DNA from: Leuconostoc carnosum | GTDB lineage: Bacteria; Bacillota; Bacilli; Lactobacillales; Lactobacillaceae | Direction of reading: 5' to 3' | DNA length: 64,000 nucleotides | NCBI RefSeq assembly: GCF_014207505.1 | Contig: NZ_JACHGL010000001.1 | Span: 62,001 to 126,000, forward strand | Part shown: positions 48,720 to 58,207 of the stretch, one piece after another | How the letters are laid out: each line of letters begins with the position of its first letter | Numbering within the stretch: the stretch's first letter is position 1 | Program-made: the position numbers and the translations under genes | Notes under the pieces: generated by a model | Databases searched by the model: none | Seen by the model: the letters and a program-made list of their open reading frames with translations, nothing else | Told to the model about the DNA's origin: nothing

Positions 48720-50654
48720 ATGTTACCGGATACATTGATAGATAATCGTTATAAAATTATTAAATCACTTGGCGGAGGCGGCATGGCCAATGTTTATTTG
48801 GCATTTGACCAATTTCTAAAGCGTCAGGTAACTTTTAAGATGATGCGTCTAGATATGAAAGATGATGCTGATGTCGTTAAACGTTTTCATCACGAAGCTG
48901 TTGCTGCCACAGAATTAGTCCATGACAACATCGTTCAAATTTATGATACAGGTGAGTATGAAGGTTCACAATATCTTGTCATGGAGTATGTTGAGGGAAC
49001 AGATTTAAAATCTTTTATTGCCGACCATTTTCCAATTCCATATCAACAGGTTGTTGATATTATGCTCCAAATTCTTAGCGCTGTTCAAGCAGCACACAAT
49101 GCTAACATTATTCATCGTGATCTAAAACCGCAAAATATTTTGATTAATGATCAAACACAGGTTAAAATTACAGATTTTGGTATTGCTGTTGCAAAAGATA
49201 GTAAAAATATCACACAAACGCATACTGTGATTGGTTCAGTACATTACTTGTCACCAGAGCAGACACGTGGTGGTGTTGCCTCACCTAAATCTGATATTTA
49301 TGCTCTGGGTGTCATGCTGTATGAAATGTTGACCAAGCAGGTGCCATTCGAAGGCGATACAGCAGTAGCAGTAGCTTTAAAGCACGCGACTGCGGAAATG
49401 CCATCAGCAAGAGACTTCGATCCTAGAATTCCACAAGCGCTGGAAAATGTGATTTTAAAAGCAACATCTAAGCGACCTCAAGATCGTTATATTAGTGCGA
49501 CATCGATGTCCGACGATTTAAAAACAGCACTATCACCACGACGTTCTAATGAAGAACGCTTTACACCGATGTCTGAAACAAACGATGATACACGAATCAT
49601 CCCAATGGCTCAGATTCAAGATCAATTAAAAACAGGTGTTTCATCTGATAAAAATTTACCAGATGAAGCATCTTCTGAGCCATCCGTTCAAGACATTATT
49701 GTTGAATATGGTAAAAAAGGTTATGCCATTAAAGACATTGCCAATATGGTCGATCGTACACCGAATTATGTTCGTCATGTGCTACGTGACAATGGCATTA
49801 AATTTCGTGATCGTTCAAAATGGCGATGGGCATTATTATTTTTGTTAATTATTGGTGCAGCTGTTATGATTTTCTTGAATTATCAGTCAAGCCGAGTGAG
49901 TGTACCGGATGTTAGAAATCTAACTCAAAATAATGCCGAAAATAGAATTAAAAAAGTTGGGTTGACTGTGGGAAGCGTGAGTTCAACAACTTCAAAAACA
50001 ATTGCTAAAGGAAATGTTGTGCGCTCAACACCAAAAAATGGGCTAGAGGCTAAAAAGGGAGACGCGGTTAATCTTATCGTGTCTTCTGGGCATGCCAAGG
50101 TTCGATTTGGTGATTATGTGGGATCTGATTATGCTGTTATTGCTGCTCAGCTACGTGCACAAGGCTATAGCATCACTAAACAAGAAAGTGCTTCGGATAG
50201 TGTAGCAGAAGGCAAGATTATTGAACAATCAATTGATGCCAATGATAAAGTAGACCCCACATCAACAAATGTCAGTTTTACCGTATCAACTGGTGCCGTG
50301 AAGATTGTAGTTCCTGATTTCACTGATAAATCTACACAAGAACAAGTGCAAAATTGGGCTAATCAATATGATATTGTGGTTAATTTTAATACTCAATATG
50401 ATAGTAAAACCAAAAAAGGACGAGTGATTAGTCAGTCTATTCGCGGTGGATCAAGTATTACTAAAGATATCGTATTATTGATCACCATCTCGCAAGGCCC
50501 TCAAGAATCATCAAAAAGTTCGGACAGTGATGATTCAGATTCGTCCAGCGAGTCATCATCAAGTAGTAGTAAATCGAGCAATGATTCAAGTAGTGAGTCA
50601 AATTCATCTTCAAATAATGATTCAAGTGATGAAGACAGTGACAGTGGATCGTAA
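48720..50654 (+). CDS. pknB: PASTA-domain Ser/Thr protein kinase PknB/PrkC type
   Basis: 644 aa. Kinase domain 1-270 with GGGGMANVYLA, HRDLKPQNI (Asp134), DFGIA and the activation loop VIGSVHYLSPEQ. A membrane segment at 368-390 and three extracellular PASTA repeats (about 393-600), then a Ser-rich tail of about 45 residues. Between kinase and membrane, residues 323-366 read GYAIKDIANMVDRTPNYVRH and look like a helix-turn-helix, unusual in this family. Senses muropeptides or lipid II in homologues; controls wall synthesis. Confidence 0.95.
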   Translation: MLPDTLIDNRYKIIKSLGGGGMANVYLAFDQFLKRQVTFKMMRLDMKDDADVVKRFHHEAVAATELVHDNIVQIYDTGEYEGSQYLVMEYVEGTDLKSFIADHFPIPYQQVVDIMLQILSAVQAAHNANIIHRDLKPQNILINDQTQVKITDFGIAVAKDSKNITQTHTVIGSVHYLSPEQTRGGVASPKSDIYALGVMLYEMLTKQVPFEGDTAVAVALKHATAEMPSARDFDPRIPQALENVILKATSKRPQDRYISATSMSDDLKTALSPRRSNEERFTPMSETNDDTRIIPMAQIQDQLKTGVSSDKNLPDEASSEPSVQDIIVEYGKKGYAIKDIANMVDRTPNYVRHVLRDNGIKFRDRSKWRWALLFLLIIGAAVMIFLNYQSSRVSVPDVRNLTQNNAENRIKKVGLTVGSVSSTTSKTIAKGNVVRSTPKNGLEAKKGDAVNLIVSSGHAKVRFGDYVGSDYAVIAAQLRAQGYSITKQESASDSVAEGKIIEQSIDANDKVDPTSTNVSFTVSTGAVKIVVPDFTDKSTQEQVQNWANQYDIVVNFNTQYDSKTKKGRVISQSIRGGSSITKDIVLLITISQGPQESSKSSDSDDSDSSSESSSSSSKSSNDSSSESNSSSNNDSSDEDSDSGS

Positions 50655-50667
50655 ATAATTTTTTATT

Positions 50668-50702
50668 AAAGCTAGGTACTTCGGTAACCTAGCTTTTTTA
50701 TT
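50668..50702 (+). terminator. Terminator after pknB
   Basis: AAAGCTAGGTAC TTCG GTAACCTAGCTTT with one bulged A, then TTTTA. Confidence 0.85.
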
Positions 50703-50758
50703 ATAAAAAGATATTGATAGTCATGCTTCAGGTTAATCTATTAAACAGATTATTTTTT

Positions 50759-50767
50759 TGTTACAAT
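50759..50767 (+). promoter_or_regulatory. Extended -10 promoter of rsgA, leaderless
   Basis: TGTTACAAT with 6 bases (TAAAAT) to the ATG and no ribosome site. -10 matches five of six. Confidence 0.55.
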
Positions 50768-50773
50768 TAAAAT

Positions 50774-51679
50774 ATGAAAACAGGACGCATTATTCGATCG
50801 CTAAGCGGTTATTATGATATACAAATTGAAAACAGCGATATTCAACGTGCACGTGCACGTGGTGAATTTCGAAAATCAGGACAAAAACCATTAGTTGGTG
50901 ATTTTGTTGATTTTGAAAGTGAAAATGACGAAGGATTGATTTGGAAAATACACGACCGCGTGAATGCTTTAGTGCGACCACCGATAGCAAATATTGATGT
51001 TGCAGTAATTGTTACAGCACTTAAAGAACCAAACTTTGCACCGAACTTACTCGATCGTCAGTTAGTAGCGCTTGAAGCAGCTCATGTGACACCATTAATC
51101 TATTTCACTAAGGTTGACTTACTAGATTCTATTGAATTAGAACAGGCAAAAAAAGTAGCAGAACAATATGAAAAGATTGGCTATCGAGTCATGCTATTTA
51201 ATCCAGAATCGCCAGAGGTATCTTGGACAGATTTAAAAGTTTATCTTAAAGATCAGGTATCAGTGTTTATGGGACAAACTGGTGCTGGAAAGTCCACACT
51301 GCTAAACCACTTATCTCCAGCATTAGGTCTCGAGACAGGCATTGTATCCAAAGCGCTGAGTCGTGGGAAACATACGACACGCCAGGTTACTTTAATTGAT
51401 GTTGAGGGAGCACTGATTGCTGATACACCGGGTTTTTCCTCTTATGAAGTGTTCGATTTTCCTGTAGAAGATTTAGATGATTATTTTCCTGAGTTGGCAG
51501 ATATTCGTAATCAGTGCCGTTTTCGGGGGTGCTTGCATCTTAATGAACCTGGATGTGCTGTCAAAGAAAGCGTAACGGTTGGCGATATTGCGCAATCACG
51601 GTATAATAGCTATAAGGCATTCTACGAATTAATTAAGTCGCAAAAGCCAAAGTATAGTACCGATAACCGGAATTTTTAA
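50774..51679 (+). CDS. rsgA: Ribosome small subunit-dependent GTPase RsgA
   Basis: 301 aa circularly permuted GTPase of 30S maturation. OB-fold at the start, G4 FTKVDLLD before G1 [15 protein letters not shown]3 DTPGFSS, and a zinc knuckle [16 protein letters not shown]. Heads the rsgA-rpe-thiN group. Confidence 0.96.
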   Translation: MKTGRIIRSLSGYYDIQIENSDIQRARARGEFRKSGQKPLVGDFVDFESENDEGLIWKIHDRVNALVRPPIANIDVAVIVTALKEPNFAPNLLDRQLVALEAAHVTPLIYFTKVDLLDSIELEQAKKVAEQYEKIGYRVMLFNPESPEVSWTDLKVYLKDQVSVFMGQTGAGKSTLLNHLSPALGLETGIVSKALSRGKHTTRQVTLIDVEGALIADTPGFSSYEVFDFPVEDLDDYFPELADIRNQCRFRGCLHLNEPGCAVKESVTVGDIAQSRYNSYKAFYELIKSQKPKYSTDNRNF

Positions 51680-51697
51680 TTAAGAAAGAAGAGTATC

Positions 51698-52354
51698 ATG
51701 TCAGGAATTATTGCACCATCAATTTTAAGTGCGGATTACACAAATTTAGAACGAGATGTTAAGTTAGTTGAGGCAGCAGGCGCAAAATATTTGCATATCG
51801 ATGTTATGGATGGTACTTTTGTGCCATCAATTTCATATGGACCCAATTGGGTCAAGCAATTACGCCCAGAAACTAATATGATTTTAGATGTGCATTTGAT
51901 GGTACAAAATCCAGAAAAAATTGTTAATGATTTTGCTGATGCAGGAGCTGACATTATTGGTGTGCATGTTGAAGCTACACCACATATACATCGTGCACTA
52001 CAGATGATCAAGAATAAAGGCGTTAAAGCTGAAGTAGTTATTAATCCAGGAACACCGATTTTGGCTATTGAATCTGTTTTGGACATGGTTGATCAAGTTT
52101 TGGTTATGACAGTTAATCCTGGTTTTGGTGGCCAAAAGTTCTTGCCTTCTACACTGAATAAAATTGTGCAATTAAAGGCACTCCGTGAAGAATTGGGCTA
52201 TCATTTTGATATTGAGGTTGACGGTGGTATTAACGGTGATACTATTGCATCTGCATATGAAGCTGGAGCAAACGTTTTCGTGGCAGGCTCATATGTGTAC
52301 GACAAAGTCGACCCAGCAAGTAAAATAGCAGCATTGAAAGACTTGACAAAATAA
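51698..52354 (+). CDS. rpe: Ribulose-phosphate 3-epimerase
   Basis: 218 aa TIM barrel. APSILSADY, HIDVMDGTFVP, HLMVQNP, TVNPGFGGQKF and VDGGI with the metal and catalytic residues. Links ribulose-5-P to xylulose-5-P, the substrate of phosphoketolase in heterofermenters. TAATG overlap with thiN. Confidence 0.97.
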   Translation: MSGIIAPSILSADYTNLERDVKLVEAAGAKYLHIDVMDGTFVPSISYGPNWVKQLRPETNMILDVHLMVQNPEKIVNDFADAGADIIGVHVEATPHIHRALQMIKNKGVKAEVVINPGTPILAIESVLDMVDQVLVMTVNPGFGGQKFLPSTLNKIVQLKALREELGYHFDIEVDGGINGDTIASAYEAGANVFVAGSYVYDKVDPASKIAALKDLTK

Positions 52355-52998
52355 TGCAGATTAATATTTTAGCAGGCGGCCCAACAGAATTATGGCCGCA
52401 AAAATTATTTGAAGAACCAGGTATATGGATTGGTGCAGATCGAGGTGCTTGGCGCTTATATCAACATCATATTCCTATGTTAATGGCAGTTGGGGACTTT
52501 GATTCTTTAGAAGATGACGAACTAAAAATTTTAGAAACACATTTGAAATCAAATCAAATTGTGCATGTTAAAGCTGAGAAAGATGAGACAGATACGGAGC
52601 TTGCCTTGTTATATGCTCAAGAACAAGATCCTGACATTATTAAGGTTTTTGGTGCTACGGGTGGGCGAATAGATCATTTGCTTAGCAATCTATGGTTGAT
52701 GGCTGATGAAACTTTTAACCATATTGTAGAACGCATACAATTTGTTGATAGTAAGAATATTGTGAGTTATGTTCAGCCCGGTCAAAAGACTATTACTAAA
52801 ATTAAAGATACAAAGTACTTGGGATTCATGCCGCTTAATAATGTTGAAAATTTTAAAATCATCGATGGGAAATACCCATTACAGCTGACAAAAAATGTCA
52901 GCAAAATGTGGTCATCAAACGAATTTATTGGACCAGTAGTGCATATTAGTTTTGATACTGGCATCATCATGGTTACACAAACAAAAGATAATGCATAA
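52354..52998 (+). CDS. thiN: Thiamine pyrophosphokinase
   Basis: 214 aa. N-terminal catalytic region with GADRGAW, AVGDFDSLEDDE, KDETDTELALLYA and GATGGRIDHLLSN. Converts thiamine to thiamine diphosphate, cofactor of phosphoketolase and pyruvate enzymes. Confidence 0.94.
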   Translation: MQINILAGGPTELWPQKLFEEPGIWIGADRGAWRLYQHHIPMLMAVGDFDSLEDDELKILETHLKSNQIVHVKAEKDETDTELALLYAQEQDPDIIKVFGATGGRIDHLLSNLWLMADETFNHIVERIQFVDSKNIVSYVQPGQKTITKIKDTKYLGFMPLNNVENFKIIDGKYPLQLTKNVSKMWSSNEFIGPVVHISFDTGIIMVTQTKDNA

Positions 52999-53036
52999 AT
53001 AGATCGAGCTAATGATAAATCTGAGGAGATAAAATC

Positions 53037-53351
53037 ATGACAGTAAAGACAATAGAAGATGCAACGTTTAAGCAAGAAACAGCGCAAGGGGTCAGCATTA
53101 CTGATTTTTGGGCAACTTGGTGTGGCCCATGCCGTATGCAATCACCAGTTTTAGAAGCGCTATCAGATGAAATTGATCATGTTAAATTTGTTAAGATGGA
53201 TGTTGATGAAAATCAAGAAACGCCATCAGAGTTTGGCATTCGTGCTATTCCAACATTACTTATCCAAAAAGATGGAGAAGTGGTTGAGCGTTTGACTGGA
53301 TTTCATAATAAAGCACAATTGGCAGATATTTTAGCAAAATATGCGAAATAA
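53037..53351 (+). CDS. trxA: Thioredoxin
   Basis: 104 aa with the active site WATWCGPCRM, the cis-Pro segment IRAIPTLLI and the G before the last helix. Strong GAGGAGA site. Its place between thiN and rpmB is not the usual one. Confidence 0.96.
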   Translation: MTVKTIEDATFKQETAQGVSITDFWATWCGPCRMQSPVLEALSDEIDHVKFVKMDVDENQETPSEFGIRAIPTLLIQKDGEVVERLTGFHNKAQLADILAKYAK

Positions 53352-53352
53352 C

Positions 53353-53381
53353 TTGCCAAAGTATTTAAATTCTGGTAAAAT
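53353..53381 (+). promoter_or_regulatory. rpmB promoter
   Basis: TTGCCA, 17-bp spacer, TGG then TAAAAT (53376-53381). Expected for a strong ribosomal protein gene. Confidence 0.7.
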
Positions 53382-53439
53382 TTACTAATGTTGTAGAAAG
53401 AGTCCTTAAAAACAAATGGCTCGAAAAGGAGGGTCGAAC

Positions 53440-53640
53440 ATGGCAAAAGATGTTATTACAGGCGCACGTACACGTTTTGGTAACCAACGTTCACACGCGT
53501 TGAATTCAAGTCGTCGTAGCTGGAAACCAAACTTGCAAAAAGTGACTGTTAAGATTAACGGTGCTACTGCAAAGAAAGTTTATTTGACAGCACGTACGTT
53601 AAAGGCCGGATTAAAGAACGGTTCTATTGAACGCGTTTAA
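53440..53640 (+). CDS. rpmB: 50S ribosomal protein L28
   Basis: 66 aa starting [19 protein letters not shown], with the WKPNLQKV and [11 protein letters not shown] segments of L28. AAGGAGGG precedes this ATG; an ATG eight codons upstream would swallow that site. The usual CxxC zinc pairs are not present. Confidence 0.96.
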   Translation: MAKDVITGARTRFGNQRSHALNSSRRSWKPNLQKVTVKINGATAKKVYLTARTLKAGLKNGSIERV

Positions 53641-53645
53641 TCTTT

Positions 53646-53672
53646 AAATACGTTTCTAATCGTATTTATTTG
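53646..53672 (+). terminator. First hairpin after rpmB
   Basis: AAATACG / CGTATTT, 7 bp, 8-base loop, followed by ATTTGG; a weak terminator. Confidence 0.45.
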
Positions 53673-53700
53673 GTTAGTGAAGTATGATAAATATAAAACG

Positions 53701-53725
53701 ACCACCTTTTTTGGTGGTTTTTTAT
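53701..53725 (+). terminator. Second, stronger terminator between rpmB and asp23
   Basis: ACCACC TTTTTT GGTGGT stem then TTTTT. Confidence 0.8.
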
Positions 53726-53799
53726 TTTAGCATGAACTAAACGTGTTCATTACTGAAATATGTTAAAATAGGTAAAGCAAACCTTTTTAAGGAGGAAAT

Positions 53800-53850
53800 A
53801 TGCAGGCTTGTGTTCGATTAAGCTTGTGTCTAGTACTATGGCAATTATAA
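53800..53850 (+). CDS. 16-codon leader peptide overlapping asp23
   Basis: AAGGAGG stands 4 bases before an ATG at 53800 that opens a short frame, MQACVRLSLCLVLWQL, ending at TAA 53848-53850. The asp23 ATG (53838) lies inside it in another frame and has no ribosome site of its own. This looks like translational coupling; alternatively the site serves an in-frame TTG at 53808. Confidence 0.4.
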   Translation: MQACVRLSLCLVLWQL

Positions 53851-54197
53851 TTAAAACAAAGAGTGGCGATATTACAATTGAAAATGATGTGATCGCAACG
53901 ATTGTTGGTGGCTCTGCCATTGAAAATCCTGGTGTGGTAGGTATGGCTTCTAAAGCGACATTCCGTGATGGCATGAATCAGATTTTGAATCGTGAAAATT
54001 ACGCTAAAGGTGTCGTTGTCCATCAAGAAGATAGTGGTGTTGGTGTAGATGTTTACTTAGTTGTTCAGTACGGAACTAAACTATCCGAAATTTCAAAATC
54101 AGTTCAAAGAAAAGTGAAATATAATCTCGACGCATTACTAGGTATTCACGCAGCAGAAGTTAACGTGATTGTCCAAGGCGTTCGCGTTATGGACTAG
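53838..54197 (+). CDS. Asp23/Gls24 family envelope stress protein (YloU-like)
   Basis: 119 aa from the ATG at 53838, where the family begins (MAIIIKTKSGDITIENDVIA). VVGMASKATF and VVQYGTKLSEISKSVQ match. The yloU-fakA pair after rpmB is conserved. A strong ribosome site 43 bases upstream serves a leader frame. Confidence 0.9.
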   Translation: MAIIIKTKSGDITIENDVIATIVGGSAIENPGVVGMASKATFRDGMNQILNRENYAKGVVVHQEDSGVGVDVYLVVQYGTKLSEISKSVQRKVKYNLDALLGIHAAEVNVIVQGVRVMD

Positions 54198-54204
54198 GAG
54201 TATC

Positions 54205-55905
54205 ATGGATAAAATGACGACTATTACCAATGTTGAGTTTGGTAAAATGATTAATGCTGCAGCTGCATCATTAGCAGCTAATGCAGATAAAATAAATAAA
54301 TTGAATGTTTTTCCTGTACCTGATGGTGATACAGGTACCAATATGAGTTTATCGATGGCAAGCGGTGCGCAATATGAACGTGATGCACTAGATATACATA
54401 TTGGTGCACTTGCAAAAGCAACATCAAAGGGACTTTTAATGGGTGCGCGTGGTAATTCAGGTGTTATTTTGTCTCAAATCTTTCGTGGATTTTCTAATGC
54501 AGTAGAAGATAAGGAAACACTTAATGCCCGAGATTTAGCTGATGCATTAATGTCTGGGGCGCAGGTTGCTTATAAGTCTGTTATGAAGCCAACAGAGGGC
54601 ACAATTTTGACCGTTATTCGTGAAGCTGCTGCTAAAGCGAATCAAGTGGCTGACGAAACCGATGATTTAGTCGAACTTATGCGTGAAATTAATGATGCAG
54701 CACACAGTGCGTTGGCATTAACCCCAGATCTATTACCTGTATTAAAAGAAGTTGGCGTGGTTGACTCTGGTGGGCAAGGATTAGTTTTTGTGCTACAGGC
54801 ATTCTACCAAGTTTTAAGTGGCGACTTCAGTGAAGAAGATATTAAAGCACCAGATAATGCTGAGCTAGATCAAATGGTGAAAGAGCTTCATGCTGGTGCC
54901 CAAGCAAACAGTAATCTAGATCCAAATGATATTGAGTATGGCTATTGTACAGAAATTATGGTGCAAATTGGTCAAGGGACAACTTATGATCAAAAGTTTG
55001 ATTATGATCATTTTTATCAACATTTAGCTGGTTTAGGTGATTCACTACTGGTTATTAACGATGATGAGATTGTTAAAGTGCATGTTCATACAGAAAATCC
55101 TGGTGAAGTGTTATCTTGGGGAACTCATTTTGGTTCATTGGTTAAAGTTAAAGTTGATAATATGCGTGATCAACAGCAAGCCGTGATTGATGAACAACGT
55201 ACCGAAGCCGTTCAAGCCACCAAGGTAATACCTAACGTCACAACAGTAGTTAATACAGCAGTGATTACGATCGCAGCGGGAGAGGGTGTAGCTGAACTAT
55301 TTAAGAGTTTGGGTGTGCATACTGTTATTTCTGGTGGTCAAACAATGAATCCGTCGACTGCTGACATTGTCGAAGCTATTAATGCTAGTGGTGCCAAACA
55401 AGTGGTTATTCTACCAAATAATTCAAATATCTTCATGGCGGCTGATCAAGCAGTTGAATTAGCTGATGTATCTGTCAAGGTGGTTAAAACAAAAACGATT
55501 CAGCAAGGTTTGACAGCCATGATGGGCTATAATCCTGAAGCGGATGTTTCAATCAACTCTAAGGACATGTCAGCCATGATGACAGAAGTTAAGTCTGCAC
55601 AAGTGACTAAAGCTGTCCGCGATACAAACTTAGATGGTCGAGAGATTAAGCACGATGACTGGATGGGAATTATTGATGGGAATATAGCAGTAGTGACTGA
55701 CAAGTTACAAACAACTGCAATAGAATCTGTTGAAAAGATGTTAGATGAAGATTCTGAAATTGTTACTATTATTTATGGTGAAGATGCCAAAGAAAAAGAT
55801 GCAAAAAAACTTGAAGAAGCTATTCTGACTATTGATAGCGACTTAGAAGTGGAAATACATAATGGTAAACAACCATTATATCCATTTTTGATATCTGTGG
55901 AATAA
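54205..55905 (+). CDS. Fatty acid kinase-like protein FakA/YloV (DAK2 domain)
   Basis: 566 aa; ATG at 54205 with TAGGAG upstream. N-terminal DhaL-like kinase domain (FPVPDGDTGTNMSLSMASG, MGARGNSGVILSQIFRG), then VDSGGQGLVFVL and a C-terminal DegV-like region. Phosphorylates fatty acids bound by FakB in S. aureus. FakB is not in the window. Confidence 0.93.
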   Translation: MDKMTTITNVEFGKMINAAAASLAANADKINKLNVFPVPDGDTGTNMSLSMASGAQYERDALDIHIGALAKATSKGLLMGARGNSGVILSQIFRGFSNAVEDKETLNARDLADALMSGAQVAYKSVMKPTEGTILTVIREAAAKANQVADETDDLVELMREINDAAHSALALTPDLLPVLKEVGVVDSGGQGLVFVLQAFYQVLSGDFSEEDIKAPDNAELDQMVKELHAGAQANSNLDPNDIEYGYCTEIMVQIGQGTTYDQKFDYDHFYQHLAGLGDSLLVINDDEIVKVHVHTENPGEVLSWGTHFGSLVKVKVDNMRDQQQAVIDEQRTEAVQATKVIPNVTTVVNTAVITIAAGEGVAELFKSLGVHTVISGGQTMNPSTADIVEAINASGAKQVVILPNNSNIFMAADQAVELADVSVKVVKTKTIQQGLTAMMGYNPEADVSINSKDMSAMMTEVKSAQVTKAVRDTNLDGREIKHDDWMGIIDGNIAVVTDKLQTTAIESVEKMLDEDSEIVTIIYGEDAKEKDAKKLEEAILTIDSDLEVEIHNGKQPLYPFLISVE

Positions 55906-55944
55906 AAAAAGGTACTATTCGAAAAATCGAATAGTACCTTTTTT
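55905..55944. terminator. Bidirectional terminator between fakA and the small membrane protein
   Basis: 18-bp perfect stem AAAAAAGGTACTATTCGA with 55927-55944, AAAA loop, T-run on both strands. Overlaps the stop of the minus-strand gene by 2 bases. Confidence 0.92.
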
Positions 55945-56149
55945 ACATCCAACCTAATGCATTAACTGCGGCATAAAACATGCCACCTACCATTAGAATG
56001 ACCATGAACCATGACATAATGAGTGTCATTTTTTCAATTCGCGTACGACGTTTAGGTTCAATCTTTTGGACTTTGCGTTGATTTAATTTTGCATCAATTT
56101 CTGCCTGTAGTTTAGTATTAACAGGTCTTGGATTACTGTCATTTGTCAT
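55943..56149 (-). CDS. Small membrane protein (DUF4044-like)
   Basis: 68 aa. A basic N-terminal half (KRRTRIEKMT) and one membrane helix (about residues 43-64). Size and RRTRIEKMTLIMSWFMV pattern recall DUF4044. GAGGTG precedes the ATG. Function unknown. Confidence 0.65.
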   Translation of the reverse strand: MTNDSNPRPVNTKLQAEIDAKLNQRKVQKIEPKRRTRIEKMTLIMSWFMVILMVGGMFYAAVNALGWM

Positions 56150-56305
56150 GTTTCACCTCAATAGTATTCAAAAATATTTTATCATAATAAATGCATCTTA
56201 TGCAATGATCAAAAAGACATAAGCAACCAGAAAAGAATACTTGCCTTTTTGAGTATGGTTAGGTATGGTTATTAGAGATAATAATAAGATGATGGGGTGT
56301 TTATA

Positions 56306-56647
56306 ATGCAATGGTGGTTTTGGCCGTTGGGAACGATAATCATCTGTTTAATATGGTTAGCATTGAACAGATGGACGTCTCTGAAACGTTTTAAAATAAA
56401 AATATTAGATATTATACCAATACCCATGTGGGTTGCATTACATTTTACTATGGGATATCGTTTTGGAACCAGTTGGATATTATGGTTTATGTTGATTTGG
56501 TTCGTGTTTGGCGAAATTATTACATGGGTGTTACTGCGTAGAAAATGGCAATGGACTACCTTTTGGCATAAGTATTGGGAATGGACCGGGCTAGTTGGTG
56601 CCATTTTATTGCTGATTATCACAATTATTGGGTTTTTCTACCACTAA
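56306..56647 (+). CDS. DUF3397 family membrane protein
   Basis: 113 aa with about four membrane segments. ATG at 56306 after GGGGTG; a GTG three codons earlier is the alternative. In lactobacilli a protein of this type stands just before mraZ, as here. Function unknown; the segments with Trp at GYRFGTSWILWFMLIW are the best conserved by eye. Confidence 0.7.
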   Translation: MQWWFWPLGTIIICLIWLALNRWTSLKRFKIKILDIIPIPMWVALHFTMGYRFGTSWILWFMLIWFVFGEIITWVLLRRKWQWTTFWHKYWEWTGLVGAILLLIITIIGFFYH

Positions 56648-56656
56648 ACCCCACAA

Positions 56657-56695
56657 AAAAAGCGTTGTTATTAAACCAATAACAACGCTTTTTAT
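56657..56695 (+). terminator. Terminator before mraZ
   Basis: AAAAAGCGTTGTTATT / AATAACAACGCTTTTT, perfect 16-bp stem, AAACC loop, T-run inside the right arm. Confidence 0.9.
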
Positions 56696-56796
56696 GTATA
56701 AAAATTTACTAAAGTGTGACAAAATGAGAATTAGGTGGAGAGAAGTGGGGAAATGTGGTAAATTAGTAATATAGAATTCTACTGGAGGTAGTCCTG

Positions 56797-57228
56797 ATGT
56801 TCATGGGTGAATATTCACATACGCTTGATACAAAAGGGCGACTTATTATTCCAGCTAAATTTCGTAGTCAATTAGGCGACAAGTTTATTGTTACGCGTTG
56901 GATGGAGCACGCTTTACGCGCCATGCCAATGCCTGTTTGGGAAAAATTAGAAGCACAATTAAATCAATTACCATTAGGTAAAAAAGAAGCACGTCAATTT
57001 AAACGTTTTGTAATGGCTGGTGCCATTGAAGCTGAAACAGATAAGCAGGGACGAATTGTGATTCCAGTGAACTTAAAAGAGTATGCTGGTTTGAATAAAG
57101 CTGTTACAGTCACAGGAGCGGGTGACGCCTTCGAAATTTGGAGTGATGATAATTGGGACGAGTATACATCAGAAACCGCAAATAATTTTGATGATATTGC
57201 AGAGGGACTAGTTGATTTCGAGTTCTAA
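56797..57228 (+). CDS. mraZ: Transcriptional regulator MraZ
   Basis: 143 aa with two SpoVT/AbrB-like halves: [20 protein letters not shown] and [20 protein letters not shown] lies 8 bases before the start. Binds DNA upstream of its own operon in other bacteria; I did not find clear direct repeats of a MraZ box here. Confidence 0.95.
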   Translation: MFMGEYSHTLDTKGRLIIPAKFRSQLGDKFIVTRWMEHALRAMPMPVWEKLEAQLNQLPLGKKEARQFKRFVMAGAIEAETDKQGRIVIPVNLKEYAGLNKAVTVTGAGDAFEIWSDDNWDEYTSETANNFDDIAEGLVDFEF

Positions 57229-57247
57229 TCGAAGGAGATATATATTA

Positions 57248-58189
57248 ATGGTAGAATTTGAACACATCACAGTGCTGCTGCATGAAGCTATTGCTTTGCT
57301 TGACATTAAACCAAATGGTATCTATGTTGATGCGACACTTGGTGGTGGTGGTCACACTGGATTGATTTTAAGTCATTTAACTACAGGAACACTGTATAGT
57401 TTTGACCAAGATGATACAGCTATTCAATATAATCAAGAACAGTATGCTGATGAAATCGCGCAAGGCAAGCTGGTACTGATTCATCAAAATTTCAGAACAT
57501 TAACATCAGCGCTAGCTGAATTCGATGTGTCCGCGGTGGATGGTATTGTTTACGATTTGGGTGTCAGCTCAGTACAATTTGATGATGGGCAACGTGGATT
57601 TAGTTACAATTACGACGCAGAACTCGATATGCGTATGGATCAACGTCAAAGTTTGACAGCGAAAACAATTGTCAATGATTGGTCATTTCATGAGTTAATG
57701 CGGGTCTTGAGTCGTTATGGAGAAGATCGTTTTCCAAAACAAATTGCACGTAAAATTGAACAACATCGAGAAAAAGGACCAATTGATACAACATTTGAAT
57801 TAGTCGATATTATTAAAGAGGCAATACCGGCACCAGCTCGTCGTAAAGGTGGGCATCCCGCAAAACGAACATTTCAAGCATTGCGTGTGGCTGTCAACGA
57901 CGAATTAGGTGCATTAGAAAATTCACTGACACAGGCTATTGATTTATTGGCACAGCATGGGCGCATTAGTGTTATTACGTTTCAGTCGCTAGAAGATCGT
58001 TTAGTGAAACAAATGTTTCGTGAAAAAGCATCGGCACCTGATTTGCCACCTGGATTACCTGTATTACCTGGACAATTTGAACCAGACTATACATTATTAA
58101 CTCGGAAACCAATTGTACCGAGTGATAAAGAAATGAGCCTTAATCGCAGATCGGAATCTGCTAAGTTACGAGGCATTGAAAGAAAATAA
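57248..58189 (+). CDS. rsmH: 16S rRNA (cytosine1402-N4)-methyltransferase
   Basis: 313 aa from the ATG at 57248 after [43 protein letters not shown] and [14 protein letters not shown] identify RsmH (MraW). Second gene of the cluster. Confidence 0.96.
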   Translation: MVEFEHITVLLHEAIALLDIKPNGIYVDATLGGGGHTGLILSHLTTGTLYSFDQDDTAIQYNQEQYADEIAQGKLVLIHQNFRTLTSALAEFDVSAVDGIVYDLGVSSVQFDDGQRGFSYNYDAELDMRMDQRQSLTAKTIVNDWSFHELMRVLSRYGEDRFPKQIARKIEQHREKGPIDTTFELVDIIKEAIPAPARRKGGHPAKRTFQALRVAVNDELGALENSLTQAIDLLAQHGRISVITFQSLEDRLVKQMFREKASAPDLPPGLPVLPGQFEPDYTLLTRKPIVPSDKEMSLNRRSESAKLRGIERK

Positions 58190-58207
58190 ATAATAGGAGT
58201 TATAGTC

